Positions 1-6,063 of a DNA stretch of 6,833 nucleotides are shown here, one piece after another. Source of the DNA: Spirochaetaceae bacterium (GTDB taxonomy: Bacteria; Spirochaetota; Spirochaetia; SZUA-6; Bin103); contig JAPOQV010000047.1 of the NCBI GenBank assembly GCA_026710565.1, forward strand, positions 1 through 6,833, given 5' to 3'. The notes under the pieces are model-generated. The model did not search any database. It had not been told where the DNA came from and saw nothing but the letters and a program-made list of their open reading frames with translations. The number at the start of each line of letters is the position of its first letter. Position 1 is the stretch's first letter. Position numbers and translations under genes: made by a program.

Positions 1-827
1 GCGATCTGTCCCTCGATGCCGCGGATGGCGAGGTTCATCTTGGCGAGTCGCCACGTCGTGTAGTTCGACTCCTGTCCGTAGATGCTGATGTCCGCCTTGG
101 CTTTGCCGCCGTTCCCGTTGCCGCTGGCGTGGGCGCGGATGAACCCGACCGACTGCACGAACATGCCCGATGAGCCGCAACACGGGTCGTAGACACGGCC
201 CCGGTATGGCTCGAGCATCTCGACCAGCACTCTGACGACGCAGCGCGGTGTGTAGAATTCGCCGCCCTTCTTGCCCTCGGCGCTCGCGAATTGCGAGAGG
301 AAGTACTCGTAGACACGCCCGAGCACGTCGCGGGAGCGGGCCTCCTCATCGCCCACCTGGAGGTTGCTGATCAGGTCGATGAGTTGCCCGAGGCGGAGCT
401 TGTCCAGCGCCGGCCGGGCATAGTCGCGCGGCAACACGTCCTTGAGGCCGGGGTTGTCGCGCTCTATCGCCGCCATCGCCTGATCGACGGTCAGGCCGAT
501 GGTCGGCTGTCGCGCCTGGGCCTTCAGGTGGGTCCAGCGCGCCTCCGTCGGCACCCAGAAGATGTTCTCGGCCGTGTACTCATCGCGGTCCTCGGCGGCG
601 TCTTCCCCGAACTCCGCCAGCACCGCGGAATGGCGCTCCTCGACTGCGTCTGAGATGTACTTCAGGAAGATCAGGCCGAGTACGACGTGCTTGTACTCGG
701 CGGCGTCCATCGACCCCCGAAGGGTGTCGGCCATCGCCCACAGCTCGGCTTCATGGCCGATCGTGGCCCCGCCGTTCTGGGCCGTCGCCGCATCGTCTGC
801 CCGCTTCCCCGACCGCCTTCGCGCCAT
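1..827 (-). CDS. hsdM: Type I restriction-modification methyltransferase subunit HsdM, N-terminal 275 residues (runs off left edge)
   Basis: This is the modification subunit of a type I restriction enzyme, which with HsdS methylates adenine at the recognition site and with HsdR forms the restriction complex in the cytoplasm. Seen in the translation: an HsdM_N-like helical domain at about residues 26-155 (with [13 protein letters not shown] at 48-60), then the methyltransferase start with GGEFYTPR (188-195), motif [11 protein letters not shown] (214-223) and YGQESN (250-255). The catalytic NPPF motif should lie just beyond the window edge; family members are usually about 500 residues, so roughly half is present. 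The ATG at 825-827 is supported by GGAGG (complement of 835-839) seven bases upstream and by family-like sequence beginning soon after. It follows the ATPase-nuclease gene in the same direction after a 442-base gap, so it probably has its own promoter. HsdS and HsdR are not in the window and would be expected to the left. Confidence 0.95.
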   Translation of the reverse strand, partial: MARRRSGKRADDAATAQNGGATIGHEAELWAMADTLRGSMDAAEYKHVVLGLIFLKYISDAVEERHSAVLAEFGEDAAEDRDEYTAENIFWVPTEARWTHLKAQARQPTIGLTVDQAMAAIERDNPGLKDVLPRDYARPALDKLRLGQLIDLISNLQVGDEEARSRDVLGRVYEYFLSQFASAEGKKGGEFYTPRCVVRVLVEMLEPYRGRVYDPCCGSSGMFVQSVGFIRAHASGNGNGGKAKADISIYGQESNYTTWRLAKMNLAIRGIEGQI

Positions 828-834
828 GTCGTGA

Positions 835-839
835 CCTCC
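835..839 (-). promoter_or_regulatory. Ribosome binding site of hsdM
   Basis: On the minus strand these bases read GGAGG, seven bases before the ATG at 827. This is a near-ideal Shine-Dalgarno sequence and fixes the hsdM start. Confidence 0.7.
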
Positions 840-889
840 GTCCCGCGAACCCGGACACCGAGCCGCAAGCCGGTCCCGTCCCACCCGAT

Positions 890-919
890 AGCGTACAACC
901 GGCCGGCGGCCTGACTCAA
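890..919 (-). promoter_or_regulatory. Weak candidate promoter for hsdM
   Basis: On the minus strand TTGAGT (914-919) is followed after 18 bases by TACGCT (890-895). The -35 box matches the sigma-70 consensus at four of six positions and the -10 box at three of six. The predicted transcript would have a leader of about 55 bases. The match is weak and the lineage's consensus is unknown, so this is only a place to look; the long gap upstream of hsdM is the better argument that a promoter exists somewhere here. Confidence 0.2.
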
Positions 920-1135
920 CGGCCCTCTCCTGACAGGAATTACGGCGATCTCCAGGTCCCGGTGGCGAGCGCTTGCGGCTGCGTTCCCATCCGGAGCCCA
1001 CGTTCGGTCGCATCTTCCACCGCGACACCATCCCGCGCAAAGAAGATGAGAGACGGTTCCCTCACGACCGACCACGGATGACGATCCACGCCTTGCACCC
1101 CGCAGACCGGCACGCGAAGTGCGCCTCGCGAGCGC

Positions 1136-1150
1136 CACGGCGGAGCCGTG
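1136..1150. repeat. Perfect 6-bp inverted repeat (stem-loop)
   Basis: CACGGC (1136-1141) and GCCGTG (1145-1150) are exact reverse complements around a GGA loop. There is no T-tract on either side, so it is not a textbook intrinsic terminator. Confidence 0.4.
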
Positions 1151-1200
1151 TCCCTGGCGAAGCAGTTCCTTAGCCCGCCGAATCGTCTGACGATGGGCAC

Positions 1201-1227
1201 GCTGGCGCCGGCGAAGCTGACGCCAGC
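1201..1227. repeat. Perfect 7-bp inverted repeat, alternative to the hairpin at 1223-1239
   Basis: GCTGGCG (1201-1207) pairs exactly with CGCCAGC (1221-1227) across a 13-base loop. Its right arm shares bases 1223-1227 with the left arm of the neighbouring stem, so the two structures exclude each other in one RNA. Confidence 0.4.
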
Positions 1228-1239
1228 CAAGATGGCTGG
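1223..1239 (-). terminator. Perfect 7-bp stem-loop downstream of the ATPase-nuclease gene; possible atypical terminator
   Basis: CCAGCCA (1223-1229) and TGGCTGG (1233-1239) are exact reverse complements around a three-base loop. In the minus direction the hairpin begins about 30 bases after the ATPase-nuclease stop, which is where a terminator would be expected. No run of T follows, so termination would have to be of the U-less kind or Rho-assisted. It may equally be a 3'-end stabilising structure. Confidence 0.3.
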
Positions 1240-1269
1240 GGAAGCACGCATGACCGACGCGACCCCGCC

Positions 1270-2859
1270 CTACATTCCCCATACCGTGATCGTGCGGCCG
1301 GCCACCGCTTCCTCGCGGCGGAAGATCTTCGCCTCCCAGCTCTTGTCCGGGCTGCGATCGAAGACCACCAGATGACCCGCCTGCGCTGCACAGCGGTCCA
1401 TGTAGCCGGCCGTCTGCTTCAGACCCTCGCTGATGGTCCGTTCCAGACCCTCGTGCAGCACCTTGCACTCGATCACGAACCTGCCTGCGGCGTGTGGCGG
1501 CGCCCCGGCTCCCTGCGGCCAGGTGATCAGCAGATCGGTGCGCCCCCGCCCCAGGCCGTACTCCCGCTCGATGCGCCCGCCGCTATTGACGATGCGCTGC
1601 AGGAACGCCTGCAGCAGGAGCTGCGGGCCGGCCTCGGCATAGTCGAAGCGCGCCGCCCAGTGCTCGGAGTGTGCGCGGAAGAACTTCTGGAAATCGGCCA
1701 GCAGCTTGTCGAGGTTCAAGCCGCCGTCGGCGTCCACGTACCAGGCGGTGTCCTGAAGCAGCTTGGCCTGGACGGCGTAGGTCAGTTCGCGGGGTACTAC
1801 TTCGGCGTAGATCGGGTTGGCGATACGCGGCGGATCGTCGCGGGCGATCAGCCCCAGGTCGCGGACGTACTCCAGGTCGGCAGTCGACGACTCGTCCTCG
1901 CTGGCGCCGGTCAGCAACGGCTCTATCACGCGCCGCACGCGCTCTTCCCGGAGCTTGTCGGCAAGCTGATCGAGGTGGGTGACGCGGTTCAGGATGAGCT
2001 GCTCCTGGGCGGCGAGAATGTCGTCGCCGGTGATCGCGCGGGAGCGGTCGCGGCCGGTCTCGAACTCGAAGCACGCCGTGCGACAGAGGGCGTTGACCAG
2101 CCACGGCTGGCCCCGGGTCTGCCGCCATACCGTAGCCAGCGCCTCCGGGGTGAACGCCTGCCCGGTGTCGGCGGTATGCTGCGCGAGCAACGAGCCCATT
2201 TCGGCCTGGGTGAAGTCGCCAAGGTGCAATGACGCAGCCTTGACGTTGAACGCGCTGCCGCCGGAGATCGCGGCGTTCTCGGAGCTGGATCGGATGCGGT
2301 AGTCCCGCACGTCGCGCACGCCGCACAGCACGACGCTGTGCGGGAAACCGTCCGGGCGCTGGTCGTAGCCGTCCCGCAACTGGCGCAGCACGGAGATCAG
2401 GGAGTCGCCAATCAGGGAGTCTATCTCGTCGATGAGGAGCACCAAAGGTGTCGGGTCCGCTTGGCACCATTGCGTCAGCGCCTCTGCCAGGGCGCCTTCG
2501 CGGAAGGTCTCCAGGATCCCAGCCCAGGTCTCGTACAGGAACCCATCGCCCAACAGGCGTGCGCGGGAGGCCAATCTGCCCAGAATGATACGCATGGCGC
2601 GTCCCACGTCTTCGCGCACCGCCTGGGCGGCCTCCACGTTGACGTACACGCACCGGAAGTCGCCTGCGGCGCCGCTGTTGAGCAGGTCACGCAGCGCCAG
2701 GAGGGCGGAGGTCTTCCCGGTCTGCCGGGGCGCGTGCAGTACGAAGTACCGCATGTCCCGTATCAGCTCGAGGACCTCGTCGAGGTTCAGCCGTTCCAGC
2801 GGCGGGATGCAGTAGTGGCGGTCGGCGATGACCGGGCCTTCAGTGTTGAATTTGCGCAT
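1270..2859 (-). CDS. AAA-type ATPase with C-terminal PD-(D/E)XK nuclease-like domain (529 aa)
   Basis: This is an ATP-binding protein of the AAA-like ATPase plus PD-(D/E)XK group, many members of which occur in defence or mobile contexts; the exact role is not established. Visible in order: a conserved N-terminus MRKFNTEGPV; Walker A APRQTGKTS (43-51); Walker B LVLLIDEID (139-147); a sensor-like strand VVLCGVRDVRDYR (176-188); a winged-helix-like stretch at about 290-365; and a nuclease-like C-terminus with TDLLI (Asp442), IECK (Glu464 and Lys466) and QTAGY (482-486, the QxxxY motif). Motif spacing looks intact, so the nuclease fold may be active. I chose the ATG at 2859 because family proteins begin at this MR-x-F-N-TEG segment. 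An in-frame GTG at 2880 is an alternative that would add seven residues and overlap the stop of a small upstream ORF. An open frame continues to 3846, but that part is antisense to the dioxygenase gene and is a compositional artefact. The gene lies upstream of hsdM in the same orientation. Confidence 0.88.
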   Translation of the reverse strand: MRKFNTEGPVIADRHYCIPPLERLNLDEVLELIRDMRYFVLHAPRQTGKTSALLALRDLLNSGAAGDFRCVYVNVEAAQAVREDVGRAMRIILGRLASRARLLGDGFLYETWAGILETFREGALAEALTQWCQADPTPLVLLIDEIDSLIGDSLISVLRQLRDGYDQRPDGFPHSVVLCGVRDVRDYRIRSSSENAAISGGSAFNVKAASLHLGDFTQAEMGSLLAQHTADTGQAFTPEALATVWRQTRGQPWLVNALCRTACFEFETGRDRSRAITGDDILAAQEQLILNRVTHLDQLADKLREERVRRVIEPLLTGASEDESSTADLEYVRDLGLIARDDPPRIANPIYAEVVPRELTYAVQAKLLQDTAWYVDADGGLNLDKLLADFQKFFRAHSEHWAARFDYAEAGPQLLLQAFLQRIVNSGGRIEREYGLGRGRTDLLITWPQGAGAPPHAAGRFVIECKVLHEGLERTISEGLKQTAGYMDRCAAQAGHLVVFDRSPDKSWEAKIFRREEAVAGRTITVWGM

Positions 2860-2876
2860 GGTCCCGGTGTGATTCC

Positions 2877-2990
2877 TCACATGCTCCACACACGACTCGG
2901 CAGCGGCACGATCACGCCGCGCCCACGGTCCTCCCGGAGTTCGTCGGCGAGCTCGGCAACTACCTGCCCTTCGGTGTCGAAGAACCGCAT
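2877..2990 (-). CDS. Small ORF of 37 residues before the ATPase-nuclease gene, unknown function
   Basis: The ORF begins at the ATG at 2990 (MRFFDTEGQVVAELADEL...) and ends in TGA at 2877-2879. Upstream in-frame ATGs at 3002 and 3068 would give 41 or 63 residues, but the residues before 2990 look less protein-like. Codon third positions are mostly G or C, as in the neighbouring genes. Its TGA overlaps by four bases (GTGA, 2877-2880) the alternative GTG start of the ATPase-nuclease gene, an arrangement typical of translational coupling. Its first 12 residues match the ATPase N-terminus at 8 positions (MR.F.TEG.V.A), after which the two differ. It could be a leader peptide, a remnant of a related ATPase gene, or chance. 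No domain is recognised. Confidence 0.35.
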   Translation of the reverse strand: MRFFDTEGQVVAELADELREDRGRGVIVPLPSRVWSM

Positions 2991-2994
2991 GGCG

Positions 2995-3000
2995 ATTATC
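2995..3000 (-). promoter_or_regulatory. GATAAT, possible -10 box in the divergent intergenic region
   Basis: On the minus strand these bases read GATAAT, one mismatch from TATAAT, in the only AT-rich patch of the 231-base gap between the divergent ATPase-nuclease and dioxygenase starts. If used, transcription would begin at about 2988-2990, on top of the ATG of the small ORF, giving a nearly leaderless message. No convincing -35 box lies 16-18 bases upstream. The plus strand here (GATTAT) could equally serve the dioxygenase gene. Confidence 0.2.
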
Positions 3001-3090
3001 ATGGCACACGATGCCGCCGCCGTGGCGCGGTGGCCGGAGATGCACTGGCGCTGGTAGGCTCGCGCCATCCGACCCGCCGGGGAGTCGCTT

Positions 3091-3843
3091 ATGACCGATC
3101 ACGACCGATACCTGTTCGACCTGCAGGGCTACCTGAGGATCCCGAACGCGCTCGACGCCGACCAGGTCCGGGCGATGAACGCACTCCTGGACGAGCACAT
3201 CGCCGCGGAGATGGCCGCCGACGACTCGACCCATCGATTCGGCGACATGCTGCGCTGGGGCCAGCCGTTCCTGGACGTCATCGACAACCCGAAGATCGAG
3301 CCCTGCCTGCGAGAGATCCTGGGCGAGGGCTTCCGCCTGGACCACATCTACCTGGACGTGATCCGCAGCGGCCTGAGCCCGATCGGCGCCACGCTGCACG
3401 GTGGCGGCACGCCGTACAGTCCGATCATGTCCTACGACTTCCGCAACGGCCGCATGTACAGCGGGCTGTTCGTGGCCGCCTACAACCTGGCCGACGTCGG
3501 CCCGGACGACGGCGGCTTCGGGTGTGTGCCGGGCAGCCACAAGAGCAATTACCCGTTCCCGGAGGACTGGAAGGACCTGACGTCCCGGCCGCCGTTCGTG
3601 CAGGCCGTGACCGGGCCGGCCGGCACCGCGGTGCTGTTCACGGAGGCGCTGACCCACGGCGCGCTGCCCTGGTCCGGGGCCGGCGAGCGCCGCACGCTGT
3701 TCTACAAGTACCACCACCACGGCGCGTCCTGGGCGTCCAGTTATCCCGTCCCCGAGGGCCTGCCCGTCACCGAGAGCCAGCGCCGCATCCTGGAGCCGCC
3801 CCACGCACCCGGCCTGGGGAAGCCTCTCGCCCACGCACGATGA
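3091..3843 (+). CDS. Phytanoyl-CoA dioxygenase (PhyH) family protein (250 aa)
   Basis: This is a member of the PhyH branch of Fe(II)/2-oxoglutarate-dependent oxygenases, cytoplasmic enzymes that usually hydroxylate small molecules; the substrate is unknown. Visible: the N-terminal DLQGYLRIPNAL (10-21) typical of PhyH; the jelly-roll metal region LHGGGTPYSP (102-111); PDDGGFGCVPGSHKSN (138-153), the classic PhyH strand; and EALTHGALPW (185-194) with distal His189, followed by Arg200/Arg201, which would hold 2-oxoglutarate. The proximal motif reads His103-Gly-Gly105 rather than His-x-Asp, so the usual carboxylate ligand is absent. The ATG at 3091 has GGAG at 3081-3084, six bases upstream. Length is typical for short bacterial PhyH proteins. 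It is the first gene of a plus-strand unit, with the aldolase-like gene starting 21 bases after its stop, and is divergent from the ATPase-nuclease gene. Confidence 0.9.
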   Translation: MTDHDRYLFDLQGYLRIPNALDADQVRAMNALLDEHIAAEMAADDSTHRFGDMLRWGQPFLDVIDNPKIEPCLREILGEGFRLDHIYLDVIRSGLSPIGATLHGGGTPYSPIMSYDFRNGRMYSGLFVAAYNLADVGPDDGGFGCVPGSHKSNYPFPEDWKDLTSRPPFVQAVTGPAGTAVLFTEALTHGALPWSGAGERRTLFYKYHHHGASWASSYPVPEGLPVTESQRRILEPPHAPGLGKPLAHAR

Positions 3844-3864
3844 CACCGTCTCTGGGGGAATCCG

Positions 3865-4773
3865 ATGATCGATCGTGACGAGGTTCGCGCCGGCCTGACC
3901 GGGCCGATTTCATCGCTCGCCACTCCGTTCACCCGCGACGGCGCGGTCGATCACGACGGCCTGCGCGGCCTGATCGACGCCAACCTGGCCGGCGGCAGCA
4001 GGACCGCGCTGCTCACCTGGGGGGACAGCTTGTTCTCGGTGCTGACCGATGACGAGATCGCGGAGGTCACCGCGACCGTGGCCGACCACGCCCGCGGGCG
4101 AGCCCTGACCGTCGCCGCGGACAGCGACTGGTGGACGGGCAAGACCGTGGAGTTCGCCCGCTACTGCCGGGAGATCGGCATCGACGTGCTGATGGTCAAG
4201 CCGCCGGTGTGGAGCCCGCCGGGCAGGGAGGAGTTCGTCGAGCACTACCGCGCGGTCGCGGCTGAGATCCCGGTCATGCTGGTGACCAACGTCTGGGGCG
4301 GCATGCCGGACGTCGCGCTGTCGGTCGCCGCCGAGCTCCTCGACCGGGTCGACGGCGTCGTGGCGCTCAAGGACGACATGGGGGGCGAGCCGGCCCGCAA
4401 GCTGACCGCCATGGCCGGGGAGCGCTGGGCCGTGTTCGCCGGCGGCCAGAAGCAGAACCACCTCGATCTCGTCCACTACGGGGCCGTCGGCTACATGTCC
4501 ACGTTCGTGAGCTTTCAGCCCGAGGTGAGCCGCCGCTACTGGAACGCGGTCTGCGCCGGCGACTGGGCCGCCGCGGCCCGTGTCGTCGAGCAGGACGACT
4601 GGCCGCTGTTCGACTACCTGATGTCCCTGCCAGGCGGATTCGACGGCGGCTTTCACGCCGTGCTGGAGGTGTTCGGCGTCGTGCCGCGCTGGCGCCGGCC
4701 CCCCATGGTCAACCTGGACGACGCGCAGCTCGAGCGGCTCGACGCCTTCTGCCGAGAGCGCGGCTGGAAGTAG
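3865..4773 (+). CDS. Dihydrodipicolinate synthase / N-acetylneuraminate lyase family protein (302 aa)
   Basis: This is a TIM-barrel class I aldolase of the DHDPS/NAL/KDG-aldolase family (PF00701), whose members form a Schiff base between a lysine and a 2-keto acid such as pyruvate. Visible: GPISSLATPFTRDGAVD (13-29), the family start; VVALKDDMGG (165-174) with the Schiff-base Lys169 where the family usually has GiKdssgd; and FAGGQKQN (191-198). Two deviations stand out: the GTTGE segment is TWGDS (51-55), and the YNxP segment carrying the catalytic Tyr reads TNVW (141-144). True DapA activity is therefore unlikely. Another lyase, hydratase or decarboxylase reaction on a keto acid is more plausible. 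The ATG at 3865 has a GGGGGA ribosome site at 3854-3859. It lies 21 bases after the dioxygenase gene and is probably co-transcribed with it. Length is normal for the family. Confidence 0.9.
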   Translation: MIDRDEVRAGLTGPISSLATPFTRDGAVDHDGLRGLIDANLAGGSRTALLTWGDSLFSVLTDDEIAEVTATVADHARGRALTVAADSDWWTGKTVEFARYCREIGIDVLMVKPPVWSPPGREEFVEHYRAVAAEIPVMLVTNVWGGMPDVALSVAAELLDRVDGVVALKDDMGGEPARKLTAMAGERWAVFAGGQKQNHLDLVHYGAVGYMSTFVSFQPEVSRRYWNAVCAGDWAAAARVVEQDDWPLFDYLMSLPGGFDGGFHAVLEVFGVVPRWRRPPMVNLDDAQLERLDAFCRERGWK

Positions 4774-4789
4774 CCGTCCTCGCCAGGAC

Positions 4790-5899
4790 ATGGAGACCAC
4801 CCGGCACGAGGTCCACCTCGCCGACGCGCGGCGCATGTCCGCGGTCGGTGATGACACGATCGACCTGATGGTGACGTCGCCTCCCTATCCCATGGTCGAG
4901 ATGTGGGATGAGCAATTCGCCGCCGCAGATCCGTCGGTCGGCGCGGCGCTGTCGGAGCAGGCCGGAGTTCGCGCCTTCGAGCTCATGCACGCCGCGCTTG
5001 ACGAGGTCTGGAGCGAGTGTCAGCGAATACTCCGGCCGGGAGGATTGGCGTGCATCAATATCGGCGACGCCACCCGCAAGATCGGTGGCGAGTTCCGGCT
5101 GTTCTCCAACCACAGCCGCGTCCTGCAGAAGATGGCCAGCCTGGGCTTCTCCACCCTGCCCGACATCCTGTGGCGCAAGCCGACCAATGCGCCGAACAAG
5201 TTCCTGGGCTCCGGCATGCTGCCCGCGGGCGCGTACGTCACCTACGAGCACGAGTACATCCTGATCGTGCGCAAGGGCGGTCTCCGGCGGTTCTCGCCCG
5301 CCGACAAGGCACGACGGCGTCGCAGTGCCTTCTTCTGGGAGGAACGCAACGCCTGGTTTTCCGACGTGTGGGTCGACCTGGTCGGAACCAGACAGGTGCT
5401 CGGCACCACCGAGACAGGCGATCTGGAATCCCGCGTGCGGAGCGCGGCGTTTCCGTTCGAGCTGGCCTATCGCCTCATCCAGATGCACTCCCTGATCGGC
5501 GACACCGTGCTCGCCCCCTTTCTCGGCACGGGAACGACCACGGCCGCCGCCATTGCCAGTGGCCGCTCCAGCATCGGTTTCGAGAAAGAGGACAGCCTCG
5601 AAGAACCGATCCGCAACGCTATCGAGACCGCCGTTCCGCTGGGCCGGGACTACGCGCAGCGACGGCTGGCTGCCCATCTCGAGTTCTTGCACTCCCGAGA
5701 AGAGGCGGGACGCCACTGCAAGTACGTCAACCGCCATTACGGGTTTGCCGTGGTAACCAGCCAGGAGACCGACCTGCAGTTCGCTGTACCCTGCGCGGCG
5801 GAGGCAGGATCGGCGGGAACGTTCTCCGCCCGGCATGAACCGGCGCCGCCGCCGACTCGTTCCGCACAGATCGAGCTACCCCTCGCGAGCAGTGCATGA
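4790..5899 (+). CDS. Beta-class site-specific DNA methyltransferase, probably N4-cytosine (369 aa)
   Basis: This S-adenosylmethionine-dependent DNA methyltransferase of the N6_N4_Mtase family (PF01555) modifies an exocyclic amine in a specific DNA site. Visible in permuted (beta) order: HLADARRM (9-16) near the start; catalytic motif IV TSPPY (29-33), whose Ser favours N4-cytosine over N6-adenine; RILRPGGLACINIGD (79-93); AFPFELAYRLIQ (220-231); and SAM-binding motif I FLGTGTTT (244-251) followed by a long C-terminal extension. The ATG at 4790 is kept because the conserved block starts by residue 9. However, the only AGGA (4785-4788) is one base from it, so initiation may depend on translation arriving from the aldolase gene 16 bases upstream. 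Some stretches use AT-ending codons more than the neighbours do, hinting at separate origin. Its TGA overlaps a following ATG (ATGA, 5896-5899). No intact endonuclease gene is present, so it is an orphan or the survivor of a restriction-modification pair. Confidence 0.9.
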   Translation: METTRHEVHLADARRMSAVGDDTIDLMVTSPPYPMVEMWDEQFAAADPSVGAALSEQAGVRAFELMHAALDEVWSECQRILRPGGLACINIGDATRKIGGEFRLFSNHSRVLQKMASLGFSTLPDILWRKPTNAPNKFLGSGMLPAGAYVTYEHEYILIVRKGGLRRFSPADKARRRRSAFFWEERNAWFSDVWVDLVGTRQVLGTTETGDLESRVRSAAFPFELAYRLIQMHSLIGDTVLAPFLGTGTTTAAAIASGRSSIGFEKEDSLEEPIRNAIETAVPLGRDYAQRRLAAHLEFLHSREEAGRHCKYVNRHYGFAVVTSQETDLQFAVPCAAEAGSAGTFSARHEPAPPPTRSAQIELPLASSA

Positions 5900-6063
5900 A
5901 GATCGAGCTCGCACCACAAGACGAGGACGACCGCAAGCCGGTACCCGGCACCTCGCTCGCCGATCTCGAGGCCTGGATCGATGCCGGTGGGCGGCGGCAA
6001 GAGCGATGGAGTCCCGCTGGAGGCGGTGCGGGAGGCGATCGTGAACGCGATCGCCCATCGTGA
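5896..6063 (+). CDS. Short ORF (55 aa) coupled to the methyltransferase; possible 5' stub of a lost gene
   Basis: The ATG at 5896 shares the ATGA sequence with the methyltransferase stop, the usual sign of translational coupling. The first 32 residues (MKIELAPQDEDDRKPVPG, then SLADLEAWIDAGG) look like a genuine charged N-terminus with a short helix. After about base 5990 the reading becomes Arg/Gly/Pro-rich and stops at TGA 6061-6063, while the neighbouring frame becomes clearly coding. I infer that only the first 90-100 bases are genuine gene and that the rest was lost or frame-shifted. In restriction-modification operons this position commonly holds the endonuclease, but I do not recognise the residues, so that identity is a guess. 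Confidence 0.35.
   Translation: MKIELAPQDEDDRKPVPGTSLADLEAWIDAGGRRQERWSPAGGGAGGDRERDRPS

Larger units (their letters stand above)
828..1269. other. 442-base intergenic gap with short hairpins, no supportable gene
   Basis: This stretch separates the stop of the ATPase-nuclease gene from the start of hsdM. I translated the minus strand in all three frames and found only arginine/glycine/proline-rich readings without a recognisable domain, or readings broken by stops. The longest (940-1251, minus) has no Shine-Dalgarno sequence before its ATG. It contains three perfect stem-loops, listed separately, and a weak promoter-like pair near hsdM. The gap is unusually long for a window this densely packed, so it may hold a decayed gene, a regulatory leader or a small RNA; none can be asserted. 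Confidence 0.6.

Noticed and set aside
940..1251. 103-residue minus-strand open frame in the gap before hsdM.
   Set aside because: No Shine-Dalgarno sequence, no domain I recognise, and composition like the shadow frames. It could be a decayed gene but cannot be supported.
671..1468. 265-residue minus-strand open frame spanning the gap.
   Set aside because: It overlaps the ends of both hsdM and the ATPase-nuclease gene out of frame and has shadow-type composition.
1372..2232. 286-residue plus-strand open frame.
   Set aside because: Antisense to the ATPase-nuclease gene; no recognisable domain, low-complexity Ala/Gly/Arg/Val composition.
2860..3846. Continuation of the ATPase-nuclease open frame upstream to 3846, giving an 858-residue reading.
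   Set aside because: The added part is exactly antisense to the dioxygenase gene, is rich in Arg, Ala, Val and Gln without motifs, and the family's conserved N-terminus begins at 2859. High GC keeps antisense frames open.
3030..3878. 282-residue plus-strand open frame overlapping the dioxygenase gene.
   Set aside because: It is the same DNA read in another frame; Arg/Pro/Gly-rich with no motif, whereas the other frame is a clear PhyH protein.
3910..4857. 315-residue minus-strand open frame.
   Set aside because: Antisense shadow of the aldolase-family gene.
4709..5836. 375-residue minus-strand open frame.
   Set aside because: Antisense shadow of the methyltransferase gene, which carries full catalytic motifs on the plus strand.
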